Positions 16,106 through 24,493 of a stretch of DNA of 64,000 nucleotides are shown here, piece after piece (the stretch's first letter is position 1; each line of letters opens with the position of its first letter). The notes beneath the pieces are model-generated. The model saw only the letters and a program-made list of their open reading frames with translations, searched no databases and was not told the origin of the DNA. The stretch spans positions 868,001-932,000 of the forward strand of contig NZ_FPAJ01000001.1 of NCBI RefSeq assembly GCF_900116285.1, given 5' to 3'. Position numbers and translations under genes: made by a program. The stretch comes from Sulfitobacter marinus (lineage in GTDB: Bacteria; Pseudomonadota; Alphaproteobacteria; Rhodobacterales; Rhodobacteraceae).

Positions 16106-16999
16106 TTACGCCACTGATGCTTTGTAAATCTTGTCGATGTTTGCGCCCAATGCAGCGTTAAATTCTGCATCCGTCATCTTCACGTTCAACCCTTCGGTCA
16201 AAGCACGCGAAAAGCTTGCGATCATCTTCCTATTTTTGCTCAGACGTGCGCTGGCATCATCGGTCGAATAGCCCCCCGACAGTGCAACAACCCGCAAAAC
16301 ATTCGGCAAGTCAGCAAGATCATCATACAACCCTGCTTTCTCGGGCAGTGTCAGCTTTAGCATCACAATTTGATCCGGACCCAACAAGGCAAGCTGGTTT
16401 TCCAACTCCGTTTTCAGTATATCCTCGCAGTCCGTTTTACTATCGGAATGAATGTTCACCTCGGGCTCGATAATCGGCACCAAACCTGCGGCGCAGACGG
16501 CTTTTGCGACCTCGAATTGCTGTGCAACCACTTCGCGGATGCCATATGCATTGGCCGATTGGATCACAGAGCGTTCTTTCGTACCGAAAATCCCGGCCGC
16601 CTTGGCCCGCTTCAATAATGCATCCAGATCGGGCATCGGTTTGAGAAGTTGAACGCCATTTGCTTCGTCCTCAAGGCCCTTATCGATCTTTAGAAACGGC
16701 ACGACGCCGCGATCATTCCACAAAACATCGGCGACGGGTTTACCATTGATTGTATCGTCCATCGTGCGTTCAAACAGGATCGCACCCAGAACTTTGTCGC
16801 TGGTGAAATCATCTGCGAGGATAATCCGCGCGCGCATGTCATGCATCGCTTGAAACATTTCCGCGTCGCCAGAATAATCCGACGGTTCAACGCCGTACAA
16901 GCTAAGCGCCTTTGGCGTTGACCCACCGGACTGGTCCAATGCGGCAACAAAGCCGTTGCCGGTTGCCATCTGTGTGCGTTGTGCGTCTGTCGTGCTCAT
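16106..16999 (-). CDS. fda: Fructose-bisphosphate aldolase, class I
   Basis: Cleaves fructose 1,6-bisphosphate through a Schiff base, without metal. The 297-residue protein opens with the bacterial class I pattern GNGFVAALDQSGGSTPKAL, and has VVPFLKIDKGLEDE, a PIIEPEVNIHS strand and VALSGGYSTDDA. The length matches the short bacterial class I group. I chose the ATG at 16999 since it begins the conserved region; an in-frame ATG 33 bases upstream is possible. Confidence 0.88.
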   Translation of the reverse strand: MSTTDAQRTQMATGNGFVAALDQSGGSTPKALSLYGVEPSDYSGDAEMFQAMHDMRARIILADDFTSDKVLGAILFERTMDDTINGKPVADVLWNDRGVVPFLKIDKGLEDEANGVQLLKPMPDLDALLKRAKAAGIFGTKERSVIQSANAYGIREVVAQQFEVAKAVCAAGLVPIIEPEVNIHSDSKTDCEDILKTELENQLALLGPDQIVMLKLTLPEKAGLYDDLADLPNVLRVVALSGGYSTDDASARLSKNRKMIASFSRALTEGLNVKMTDAEFNAALGANIDKIYKASVA

Positions 17000-17066
17000 G
17001 GTGGTTCGGCCCTTACTGATTCCGTTTTGCATGGTTTAATGCATCTCAACGCGCGATGATATATCG

Positions 17067-18419
17067 TTAGCGTCGGACAAGACGCAGCCAAATGCCGTTC
17101 TGTGACCTTACCGTCAGATGTGCGACCGGCACGGGCAGTTTTGATGCAACCGCCGCGACCCGATAGTCACGCAAAAGACGCGACAGGATCAACGGCCCTT
17201 CGATCATCGCGAAACCCGCCCCCGGGCAGACACGTGGCCCCGCGCTAAAGGGCAGATAGGCCTCGCGCTGACATTTCTGCCCGTTTTCGCTGTGCCACCG
17301 CATGGGATCAAAGCCATCGGGATTGTCCCACAAACGTTCCTGCCGATGCAGATGCCAGGGGCTGATCACGATTTGCGCGCCCGTTTTAACGTCACGGCCC
17401 CGGAACTGCTCCGGACAGGTTGCCTCTCGGACCATCATAGGCACCGGAGGATAAAGCCGCAGCGTCTCTCGGAACACATCCCGGCTCAGGCGGAGCTTGG
17501 ACATAACAGCGAAGTCGCAGATATCGATTTGCTGCGCTTCTTCGGCCAATTTATCCTGCCAGTCAGTGTGCGTGGCCATCAAATACAACGCCCACGCCAG
17601 CGCCGATGCGCTGGTCTCGTGCCCCGCTAGGAAAAAGATCGCGACCTGATCGACCATTTCTTGGGTGCTAAAGGTGCCGCCGTCCTCGGGGTCGACAGTT
17701 GTCATGATCTTGGTGGCCAGATCCTCTGGCGCGGTGCCTTTTGCAATCTCGACCATCCGCGCTTCGGTCAGCTCTGTGATCAAGCGCCGGATCTTCGCCG
17801 CACTTGATTTTGTGTCTTTGCGAAACAAACGCGGCAACCAGCGCGGCAATGGGATAAATGCCGCGATGTTCAGGATCGGCTGGCTACGTTGATAGGTTTT
17901 GAACTCTTCAAACACCTCGCGCGCCAGATGATGTTCGATAGGCAATGAAAACAGCGTGCGAAAAATCACATCAGCCGCGGCGTGGCTGGTTTCCGCTTCG
18001 ATCTCAATTACTTGGCCCGCTTGCGGCTCCAGCCGCTTGGCCATCGCCTCGGCCGCCTCCCACATGGCGGGAAAGCTGCTGCGCAACCGCCCCCCTTCAA
18101 AGGCAGGATCGATAATGCGCCGCTGACGTTTCCATGTTTTACCATTGGTCAAAAACACAGAGTTCCCCAGCAAAACCCGCAGCCCTTCGCCAATGCGGTT
18201 CGATTTGGGAAAGTCATCAGGCCGGTCTTTTAGCACGGTTTTGATCAGATCAGGCTGGTTGATCAGATAGCTGCGGAAAAACGGCGTCTTAAACTCGGCC
18301 ATCCAAGCACGGTACAAACGGACAGGTTGCGCCGACAGGATGTCGCGCCGAAACAGCTTGGCATAGCGCCACAGGGACACCTTATCAGGCCTACTGTCTG
18401 GTTTGGGCGGCTGGGTCAT
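17067..18419 (-). CDS. Cytochrome P450
   Basis: A 450-residue heme monooxygenase. The I-helix oxygen-binding motif AGHETS is at 265-270, the ExxR motif (ETLR) at 318-321 and the heme loop FSAGPRVCPG at 391-400 with proximal cysteine C398. There is no signal peptide or membrane anchor, so it is probably soluble, with ferredoxin partners elsewhere. Its start overlaps the stop of the upstream membrane hydrolase gene as ATGA, so the two proteins are likely made together. The sequence style is that of the fatty-acid/terpene-like CYP groups found in Roseobacters; the substrate is unknown. Confidence 0.9.
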   Translation of the reverse strand: MTQPPKPDSRPDKVSLWRYAKLFRRDILSAQPVRLYRAWMAEFKTPFFRSYLINQPDLIKTVLKDRPDDFPKSNRIGEGLRVLLGNSVFLTNGKTWKRQRRIIDPAFEGGRLRSSFPAMWEAAEAMAKRLEPQAGQVIEIEAETSHAAADVIFRTLFSLPIEHHLAREVFEEFKTYQRSQPILNIAAFIPLPRWLPRLFRKDTKSSAAKIRRLITELTEARMVEIAKGTAPEDLATKIMTTVDPEDGGTFSTQEMVDQVAIFFLAGHETSASALAWALYLMATHTDWQDKLAEEAQQIDICDFAVMSKLRLSRDVFRETLRLYPPVPMMVREATCPEQFRGRDVKTGAQIVISPWHLHRQERLWDNPDGFDPMRWHSENGQKCQREAYLPFSAGPRVCPGAGFAMIEGPLILSRLLRDYRVAAVASKLPVPVAHLTVRSQNGIWLRLVRR

Positions 18420-19642
18420 GGCGTAACCGAGGTGAATTTATTCACCGGTTTCACGATACGCGACTTTGACGCGGGCCGGTCCGCATAGCGTTCAGCAAGC
18501 GTTTTTGGCCCCGCCGTGATCTGAAAGTAATCATAGTCTTTGGGCGCATCGAATGCGCAAAGGTACTGAAAATGCAGATGAAAAAACCGCCAGCGTAATT
18601 CCTTCCAACGTGCAGGGCTGAGCGATTGGGTAAACGCCGCCGAAAAGACCAACGGCCATTTCTGATTTTCCGGTGCGACACCGGACACCGCCACGGGGTC
18701 GCACAGCGCAAAGGAGCAACCGTCGCCCGGAGCTGTCACGTCGATCCAGGTCAGTTCGTCCCGCTGCGACAAATACCGCAGGTCGGCGCGTAACCGATGA
18801 GCGTCACGCAGAAACGATACCATCGGCACCACCTGCCCCAGTGTCAGAAACCCCAACTTGGGACCCTTGTCAGGCACCGCCCCCGCCCGCACCAGATCGG
18901 CCAGAACGGACACACCCAAATGCGCGCCCGAGGAATGACCGACCACCAACACCTCATCCACATCGGATTTCAACGCCTCGGCAATTGCCGTGCCGAACTG
19001 AGTCATTCGCGCCTCAAGCGCGGGCGGGTTCGCGCCGCGCAAGGCAGCGCCATAGGCGAAATCATGCATCAGATAGTGGGCGTAGAACCTGCCGTCCCGT
19101 TTCTTGAACCCGCTCAACACCGCCCATCCCACAACCACACTAACCGCCGCTGCAAGGCCCCTGGTCCAAAAGGGTCCGCCGAAATAGGTCAGCGCGGCAT
19201 AGGCCAACGCCCCGATCAGAACGGCAACCGCCAACTGCAACAACAACATCCCCACAGGGTAAAGCGCTGCAATCACGGGACCTTTGCGCAGTTGCATCAA
19301 CCGCCACAACGCGCCGGACGCGATATATACCCATGCAGTGCGGATCAATTGCGCATAGGTCGCCAAAATCGAATTGTGCATCGACACGCGCACGATGTCG
19401 GACCACACCAACACCTCAACCTGCGCATTCACCTGCGCCCCGTCGATTTCGGCATCAACGACCCAGCCATAAATACCCTTGGTGGTTTTCGGCTTTAGCC
19501 CGATTTCATAACCGGAAATCCGCGCCTGATCCCCGGATTCCTTGCGGTATAATTCGCGGTAGCGACGGGGATGGATCGGGTCATAGCCCGGAATGTAGAA
19601 CACCCGGCGCCGTTTGACTGATTGATCGATTTCTGCGGCCAT
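18416..19642 (-). CDS. Membrane-anchored alpha/beta hydrolase-like protein
   Basis: A 408-residue protein. It starts with RRRVFYIPGYDP (an oxyanion-type strand-turn of hydrolases), has two or three hydrophobic helices at about 122-178, and then a hydrolase part with the nucleophile elbow VVGHSSGAH, candidate serine S237. A late aspartate (WIDVTAPGDG) and histidine (RFFHLHF) could complete a triad. It is translationally coupled to the P450, suggesting a shared lipid or ester pathway. I do not recognise a named family; lipase or esterase is the best guess. Confidence 0.65.
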   Translation of the reverse strand: MAAEIDQSVKRRRVFYIPGYDPIHPRRYRELYRKESGDQARISGYEIGLKPKTTKGIYGWVVDAEIDGAQVNAQVEVLVWSDIVRVSMHNSILATYAQLIRTAWVYIASGALWRLMQLRKGPVIAALYPVGMLLLQLAVAVLIGALAYAALTYFGGPFWTRGLAAAVSVVVGWAVLSGFKKRDGRFYAHYLMHDFAYGAALRGANPPALEARMTQFGTAIAEALKSDVDEVLVVGHSSGAHLGVSVLADLVRAGAVPDKGPKLGFLTLGQVVPMVSFLRDAHRLRADLRYLSQRDELTWIDVTAPGDGCSFALCDPVAVSGVAPENQKWPLVFSAAFTQSLSPARWKELRWRFFHLHFQYLCAFDAPKDYDYFQITAGPKTLAERYADRPASKSRIVKPVNKFTSVTP

Positions 19643-19697
19643 GTCCCACCTGTCGTTAGCCGCAGCTTAGACAGGTTTTTAGCCAAGTGTAAGGTGT

Positions 19698-20450
19698 CTA
19701 GCCCAGTGATCCGAGTGCAGGAAAGCTTTCGAGTAGCCAGAATGAAAACGCCGAGAAAGCACCGGTCAGCAGCGCGACGCCGACGGCGATCAACAGCAAT
19801 CCCATGATCCGTTCGATCAGCTTCATATAGGGTTTGATCCGGTTCATCAGCAGCGTAGCGCGGGTGATGAACATCGCGGCCAGCAAGAACGGAATGCCAA
19901 GCCCCGCCGCATAGACCCCCAGCAGCAAGGTACCGCGTGCCACCGATGCCTCGGACGCGGCAAGCGACAGGATCGCCCCCAGTTGCGGCCCGATGCAAGG
20001 CGTCCAGCCAAAGGCAAATGCAAGGCCCAACACATAGGCCCCAAAGGACGATCCGCCCTTGTCACCTGCATCCAATCGCGCCTCTTGATCCAGAAACGGA
20101 ATGCGGAAGACGCCCAGAAAATGCAGGCCAAAAATGATCACTACAATGCCGGACACGCGGGCGAAAAGCAGTTGATTTTGCAAGAAAAATGCACCGAATG
20201 CCGACGCGGTAAAGCCGAGGATCAAAAAGACTGTGCTAAGCCCCATGACAAAGAACAGCGCTGCAATGATCGCCTTGCGCCGCGCTGATCCGACGGCGGA
20301 CATATCGTTTAGGGTGACGCCGCTCATATAGGCCAGATAGGGCGGTACAATCGGCAAGACGCAAGGGCTGAGGAAACTGATAATCCCCGCCGTCAATGCG
20401 ATGAAAATGGCGGGCAGCAGGCCAGCGTCAATCAGATCAATTCCAAACAT
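19698..20450 (-). CDS. ccdA: Cytochrome c biogenesis protein CcdA
   Basis: Inner-membrane thiol-disulfide transporter that carries electrons from cytoplasmic thioredoxin to periplasmic partners for cytochrome c maturation. The 250-residue, six-helix protein has both redox cysteines in their usual contexts, FLSPCVLPIVPPYLAYMSG in the first helix and GWTPCIGPQLG in the fourth. Full length. It is divergent from tusA; no partner thioredoxin lies beside it. Confidence 0.9.
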   Translation of the reverse strand: MFGIDLIDAGLLPAIFIALTAGIISFLSPCVLPIVPPYLAYMSGVTLNDMSAVGSARRKAIIAALFFVMGLSTVFLILGFTASAFGAFFLQNQLLFARVSGIVVIIFGLHFLGVFRIPFLDQEARLDAGDKGGSSFGAYVLGLAFAFGWTPCIGPQLGAILSLAASEASVARGTLLLGVYAAGLGIPFLLAAMFITRATLLMNRIKPYMKLIERIMGLLLIAVGVALLTGAFSAFSFWLLESFPALGSLG

Positions 20451-20552
20451 ATCGCATCTTTACTGCGCTTTGGCGGTGGCGTCACGCGTTGTTGCGCGGC
20501 GGCCTGTCACAAGGTTGTGGACGCTTTGAAACATCTGCCTTATCTGAGACTT

Positions 20553-20780
20553 ATGAATGATGAACATATCCTTGATGCGACCGGGCTGCTGTGCCCCCTG
20601 CCCGTGCTCAAAGCGCGCAAGCGGTTGCAGGCGATCCCGTCGGGCGGCGTATTGGAAGTTCAGGCTGATGATCCTGCCGCGATCATCGATATCCCGCATT
20701 TTTGCGCCGAGGCAGGGCATGATCTGATCCGTCAGGATTTGGATACGACCCCGCAGACCTATGTGATCCGCAAGAAATAG
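20553..20780 (+). CDS. tusA: TusA-family sulfur carrier protein
   Basis: A 75-residue protein with the TusA/SirA fold: DATGLLCPLPVLKARKRL holds the CPxP motif with the sulfur-carrying cysteine C14. It then has VLEVQADDPAAIIDIPHFC, normal for the family. Such proteins relay persulfide sulfur for tRNA 2-thiolation or molybdopterin synthesis. The ATG at 20553 is the conserved start; an upstream in-frame codon at 20517 is unlikely. Confidence 0.85.
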   Translation: MNDEHILDATGLLCPLPVLKARKRLQAIPSGGVLEVQADDPAAIIDIPHFCAEAGHDLIRQDLDTTPQTYVIRKK

Positions 20781-20791
20781 CCCCCAAATGC

Positions 20792-20819
20792 AAAAGGCAG
20801 ACCCGAAGGCCTGCCTTTT
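20792..20819. terminator. Bidirectional terminator between tusA and rne
   Basis: Arms AAAAGGCAG and CTGCCTTTT (9 bp, perfect) with a 10-nt loop lie between the convergent tusA and rne genes. The A and T runs are part of the stem on each strand, so it can terminate transcripts from both sides. Confidence 0.75.
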
Positions 20820-20834
20820 CAGTATTTTGTCAGC

Positions 20835-23609
20835 TTACGAGCCGCCCAATGACCACCAACCGCGCCGTCTTGGCTTGGCGGGTTTTCCCTCGACCTTTTC
20901 AGGCGCTGGCGCAGCGGTCTGGTCGGGGACCTCTTCCACTGCCGGTGCGGGTGCCACCTCTTGCGTTGGCGGTACCTCGACTGGCGCTTCAATCGGAACC
21001 TCAACCGGTGCCGGTGTTGGCTCTACCGGCGCAGGCTCGGGCGCTGGAACCGGCGTTGGCTCCGGCTTTGGTTTCGACTTTCTAGCTGGCTTTTTCTCCG
21101 GCTTGTCGTCGGATTTGCCGTCGGCTTTGTCTTCCTCTGCAACCTTGGGCTTGCGCGTGCGGGTTCGCTTTTTAGGCGTGGGCTTTTCTTCGGCCGCTTC
21201 CTCGGCCGCGTCTGTCGCTTCAGCACTCACTGTCGCATCGGCGCTATCGGCCTCCGCTGCGACGTCGGCCTTGGGCTTGCGGGGCCGACGGGTACGCTTG
21301 GGCTTTTCAGCAGCTTCGGGTTTTGCCTCGGTTGCGTCAGCGTCAGCGGTTTTTTCAGCCGCATCATCTGCCTTGGCACCAGCATCGCTATCGTCGGGCT
21401 TGGCCTCAGCAGGCTGGTTATCGTCCGACGTTGCGCTTTCAGCGCCGTTGTTCTCACCGTTTGCAGCATCATCCCCGTTGGATTTACCACCGCGACGACG
21501 GCGACGGCGGCGACGGCGTTTTGGTTTACCCTCGCCCTCGTTATCCTCACCGTCATTGTCATGCGCGCGGCCATTGCCACGGTTCGCCGGTTGATCTTCG
21601 TTCGCGCCTTCATCAGCGTCTACGGTCTCGGCCTCTTGTTCGTCGATTTCATCCATCAGGCTAGTATCGACCGACACGACATGTTCGATTTGTGCAACCA
21701 CACGTGTGGCCGTTTTGAACTTTTCGATCTTGAAATCGGGGCTGACCAATGTCGGGTCGCCTTCGATGCGCACGGACATGCCATAGCGGCCCTCGATATG
21801 GGCGATATGCTCACGCTTTTGGTTCATCAAGAAGTTGGCGATACCGACAGGCGCTGTCACCAACACCTCGCGGGACCGTTTGCGTGTCCCCTCTTCTTCG
21901 ATCTCGCGCAGGATCGACAGGGCAAGGTTGTCATCCGACCGGATCAACCCTGTGCCGTGGCACACGTGGCAGGGCTGGGTCGTTGCCTCGATCATGCCGG
22001 GGCGCAGACGTTGGCGGGACATTTCCATCAAACCAAAGCCCGAGATTCGGCCCACCTGGATGCGCGCACGGTCGGTTTTCAACTTGTCCTTCATCATCTT
22101 TTCGACGGCGATGTTATTCCGGCGCTCGTCCATATCGATAAAGTCGATGACAATCAGACCAGCCAGATCGCGCAGACGCAATTGACGGGCAACCTCGGCG
22201 GCGGCCTCAAGGTTTGTCTTGGTCGCTGTCTGTTCGATCGAACCTTCTTTGGTGGCACGACCCGAGTTGACGTCGATTGCAACCAAGGCTTCGGTCACGC
22301 CGATCACGATATAGCCCCCCGACGGCAATTGTACCGTTGGGTTGAACATACCCGAAAGATAGCTTTCGACCTGATAGCGCGCGAACAACGGCAATGAATC
22401 ACTGTAGAGCTTCACGTTTTTCGCGTGGGACGGCATGATCATTTTCATGAAGTCCTTGGCAATGCGGTAGCCGCGCTCGCCTTCGACAAATACTTCGTCG
22501 ATATCGCGGTTATAAAGATCGCGAATCGACCGTTTGATCAGGTCGCCCTCTTCATAGATTTTCGCAGGCGCGATTGATTTCAACGTCAGCTCGCGAATTT
22601 GCTCCCACAGGCGTTGCAGATATTCATAGTCACGCTTGATCTCGGCCTTGGTGCGCTGAGCACCGGCGGTCCGGACAATTAGGCCCGCGCCCTTGGGCAC
22701 CTGAATTTCGTTTGCGATCTCTTTCAGCTTCTTGCGGTCTGCGGCGTTGGTGATCTTGCGGCTGATCCCGCCCCCACGTGCGGTGTTGGGCATCAAGACG
22801 CAATAACGGCCTGCCAGCGACAAATAGGTGGTCAAGGCAGCGCCTTTGTTGCCGCGCTCTTCTTTGACGACCTGAATCAACAGGATTTGACGTACTTTTA
22901 CGACTTCCTGAATTTTATAGCGCTTCGGGCGTGGCTTGCGCGCCGGACGCAGGTCTTCCTGGTCGTCATCATCCGCAACAGATTCGATGCTGTCATCTTT
23001 TGAAGATGCGTCTTTGGCTTTCGCTTCGGGCTCGTCATCGTCGCCATCTACATCGGCGTCGCTGTCGTCAGCATCCGAAGATGCCTCATCCTGATCGGGT
23101 TCTTCAACGGGCGTCTCGGCGACACGCTCCATCGGAGAGGACCCTTCCTCGTCGTCCAGATCAACGGTTTCCATACCGTCGATTTGATCGCTATCCGCAT
23201 CCTTGGTGGCCACGGCATCTTCGCTTACCGTGTCTTCGGCTTTGGCCTTGCTGCGGCTGCGTGACCGGGTGCGGCGCTTGGGTTTTTCGTCGTCCTCGTC
23301 CTTGGCGGCTTGCGCTTCGGCATAGGCACGTTCTTCCTCCATCAGCGCGATACGGTCGGCGACGGGGATTTGGTAATAGTCAGGGTGAATTTCCGAGAAC
23401 GCCAGGAAACCATGGCGATTTCCACCATAATCCACAAAGGCCGCCTGCAATGAAGGCTCTACCCGCGTGACTTTCGCGAGGTAGATGTTGCCAGCTAGCT
23501 GGCGTTTATTCTCTGATTCAAAGTCGAATTCCTCGACCTTGTTTCCGTCAACCACAACAACGCGAGTTTCCTCAGCGTGGGTGGCATCGATAAGCATTTT
23601 CTTAGGCAT
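20835..23609 (-). CDS. rne: Ribonuclease E with S1-domain insert and disordered tail
   Basis: Essential endoribonuclease for mRNA decay and rRNA processing. In 924 residues: start MPKKMLIDATHAEETRVV, an S1 domain split by an acidic and basic low-complexity insert at about 84-229, the RNase H-like/DNase I catalytic core with D446 (VAIDVNSG) and D489 (VIDFIDMD), the zinc link C547/C550 (PCHVCHG), then a long charged tail from about 640 with a run of nine arginines and a Pro/Ala-rich end. The tail would bind RNA and degradosome partners. The ATG at 23609 begins the conserved region; the frame continues upstream to 23804 without known homology and is probably leader. Confidence 0.95.
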   Translation of the reverse strand: MPKKMLIDATHAEETRVVVVDGNKVEEFDFESENKRQLAGNIYLAKVTRVEPSLQAAFVDYGGNRHGFLAFSEIHPDYYQIPVADRIALMEEERAYAEAQAAKDEDDEKPKRRTRSRSRSKAKAEDTVSEDAVATKDADSDQIDGMETVDLDDEEGSSPMERVAETPVEEPDQDEASSDADDSDADVDGDDDEPEAKAKDASSKDDSIESVADDDDQEDLRPARKPRPKRYKIQEVVKVRQILLIQVVKEERGNKGAALTTYLSLAGRYCVLMPNTARGGGISRKITNAADRKKLKEIANEIQVPKGAGLIVRTAGAQRTKAEIKRDYEYLQRLWEQIRELTLKSIAPAKIYEEGDLIKRSIRDLYNRDIDEVFVEGERGYRIAKDFMKMIMPSHAKNVKLYSDSLPLFARYQVESYLSGMFNPTVQLPSGGYIVIGVTEALVAIDVNSGRATKEGSIEQTATKTNLEAAAEVARQLRLRDLAGLIVIDFIDMDERRNNIAVEKMMKDKLKTDRARIQVGRISGFGLMEMSRQRLRPGMIEATTQPCHVCHGTGLIRSDDNLALSILREIEEEGTRKRSREVLVTAPVGIANFLMNQKREHIAHIEGRYGMSVRIEGDPTLVSPDFKIEKFKTATRVVAQIEHVVSVDTSLMDEIDEQEAETVDADEGANEDQPANRGNGRAHDNDGEDNEGEGKPKRRRRRRRRRGGKSNGDDAANGENNGAESATSDDNQPAEAKPDDSDAGAKADDAAEKTADADATEAKPEAAEKPKRTRRPRKPKADVAAEADSADATVSAEATDAAEEAAEEKPTPKKRTRTRKPKVAEEDKADGKSDDKPEKKPARKSKPKPEPTPVPAPEPAPVEPTPAPVEVPIEAPVEVPPTQEVAPAPAVEEVPDQTAAPAPEKVEGKPAKPRRRGWWSLGGS

Positions 23610-24164
23610 AAATCCATTTTGCACAGCTGCGCACGCAGGTGTCCGGGTGGGGCACCTCGCGGCAGGGTATGTCTTGTCAGGGCGATAGGTGACGCGGCTA
23701 AAACAGGGCCCAAAAGGCCGCCTGTTTGTCTGCTCGTGGCGTCTGCGCGCGTCATCGCGGTTCTTCTCCGACGTGAAAGGCACCTTGGCGCGGTTCACAT
23801 CCATTAATTACTGCTTTTGATCAGGGCCTTGGCCCATGCCATCCGTCAGCGGTTCTCTGGCCTTTTTTAAGGGCCTTATCGGTCTGCCTGGACACCGGTT
23901 TGCCGGGTAACCGAGGCAGCGAAACTGTCAAAGGGTCTGCGATTGCGTCTGTAACGCAATCAGCCCTGTACCCAATTAAAGGTAGAAGCGGGCAAATGAC
24001 AATGGTCAATCGCGTTTGGAGCGATTTGGTATGGGCCATTGCGCGGCCAAAAGTGCCATTGCTTGACATCACGTCTGCGTGTGGGAAACACTCGTATCAG
24101 GCCTGTTGGTCGATATTGGGATTGGACCTACGGTGGGGCTTGCCCCGAAAATAAGGAAGATAAG
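23610..24164. other. 555-bp gene-free interval between rne and a lipoprotein gene
   Basis: No gene is supported here. The part next to rne is probably its 5' leader, which in enterobacteria mediates autoregulation of rne. I see a perfect 7-bp inverted repeat GATTGCG...CGCAATC at 23941-23961 and a consensus-like TTGACA at 24063, but no convincing -10 box with it. A GGGGC-TT-GCCCC hairpin lies just before the lipoprotein ribosome site. Confidence 0.5.
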
Positions 24165-24452
24165 ATGCACGTTTCCCTGCGCTTTGCGCTTTGCCTGCCA
24201 TTCATGGTGCTTACCGCTTGCGAAGATATGGCTGTTGCAAACGACCCTGCAGCGCGCGCCGAACTAAAGGCCCACAGAAGCTGCCTTCGCGCTGTTGAAA
24301 AACACACCGGTGTTTCAGGCGGTGTGATCAACACGACGATCCCAATCGTCGAGACGCGCCAATATATCATCAACGTGCCGGGCATCGCGCCCTGGACCTG
24401 CTATACCGATGAAAACGGTGCCGCAAAGCAGTTGATCGAGACGCGGCTGTAA
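24165..24452 (+). CDS. Small predicted lipoprotein, unknown function
   Basis: A 95-residue protein with a lipoprotein signal (LPFMVLTAC, lipid-modified cysteine C19) and a short mature domain containing two further cysteines (RSCLRAV and WTCYTDENG) that could form a disulfide. AAGGAAG lies 7 bases before the ATG at 24165. Similar small lipoproteins occur in Rhodobacterales. It is convergent with dctD. The envelope location is clear from the signal; the function is not. Confidence 0.7.
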   Translation: MHVSLRFALCLPFMVLTACEDMAVANDPAARAELKAHRSCLRAVEKHTGVSGGVINTTIPIVETRQYIINVPGIAPWTCYTDENGAAKQLIETRL

Positions 24453-24493
24453 CCTCGCGCGTCTAATCTGGGTTTAGGCAAAACGATCAACGT

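Noticed and set aside
20788-21594. Ser/Gly/Ala-rich 268-aa frame that looks like a repeat surface protein
   Set aside because: It is the antisense reading of the repetitive RNase E tail.
20961-22397. 478-aa open frame on the plus strand opposite rne
   Set aside because: Antisense shadow of the Ala/Glu/Lys-rich RNase E tail and core; no recognisable domain.
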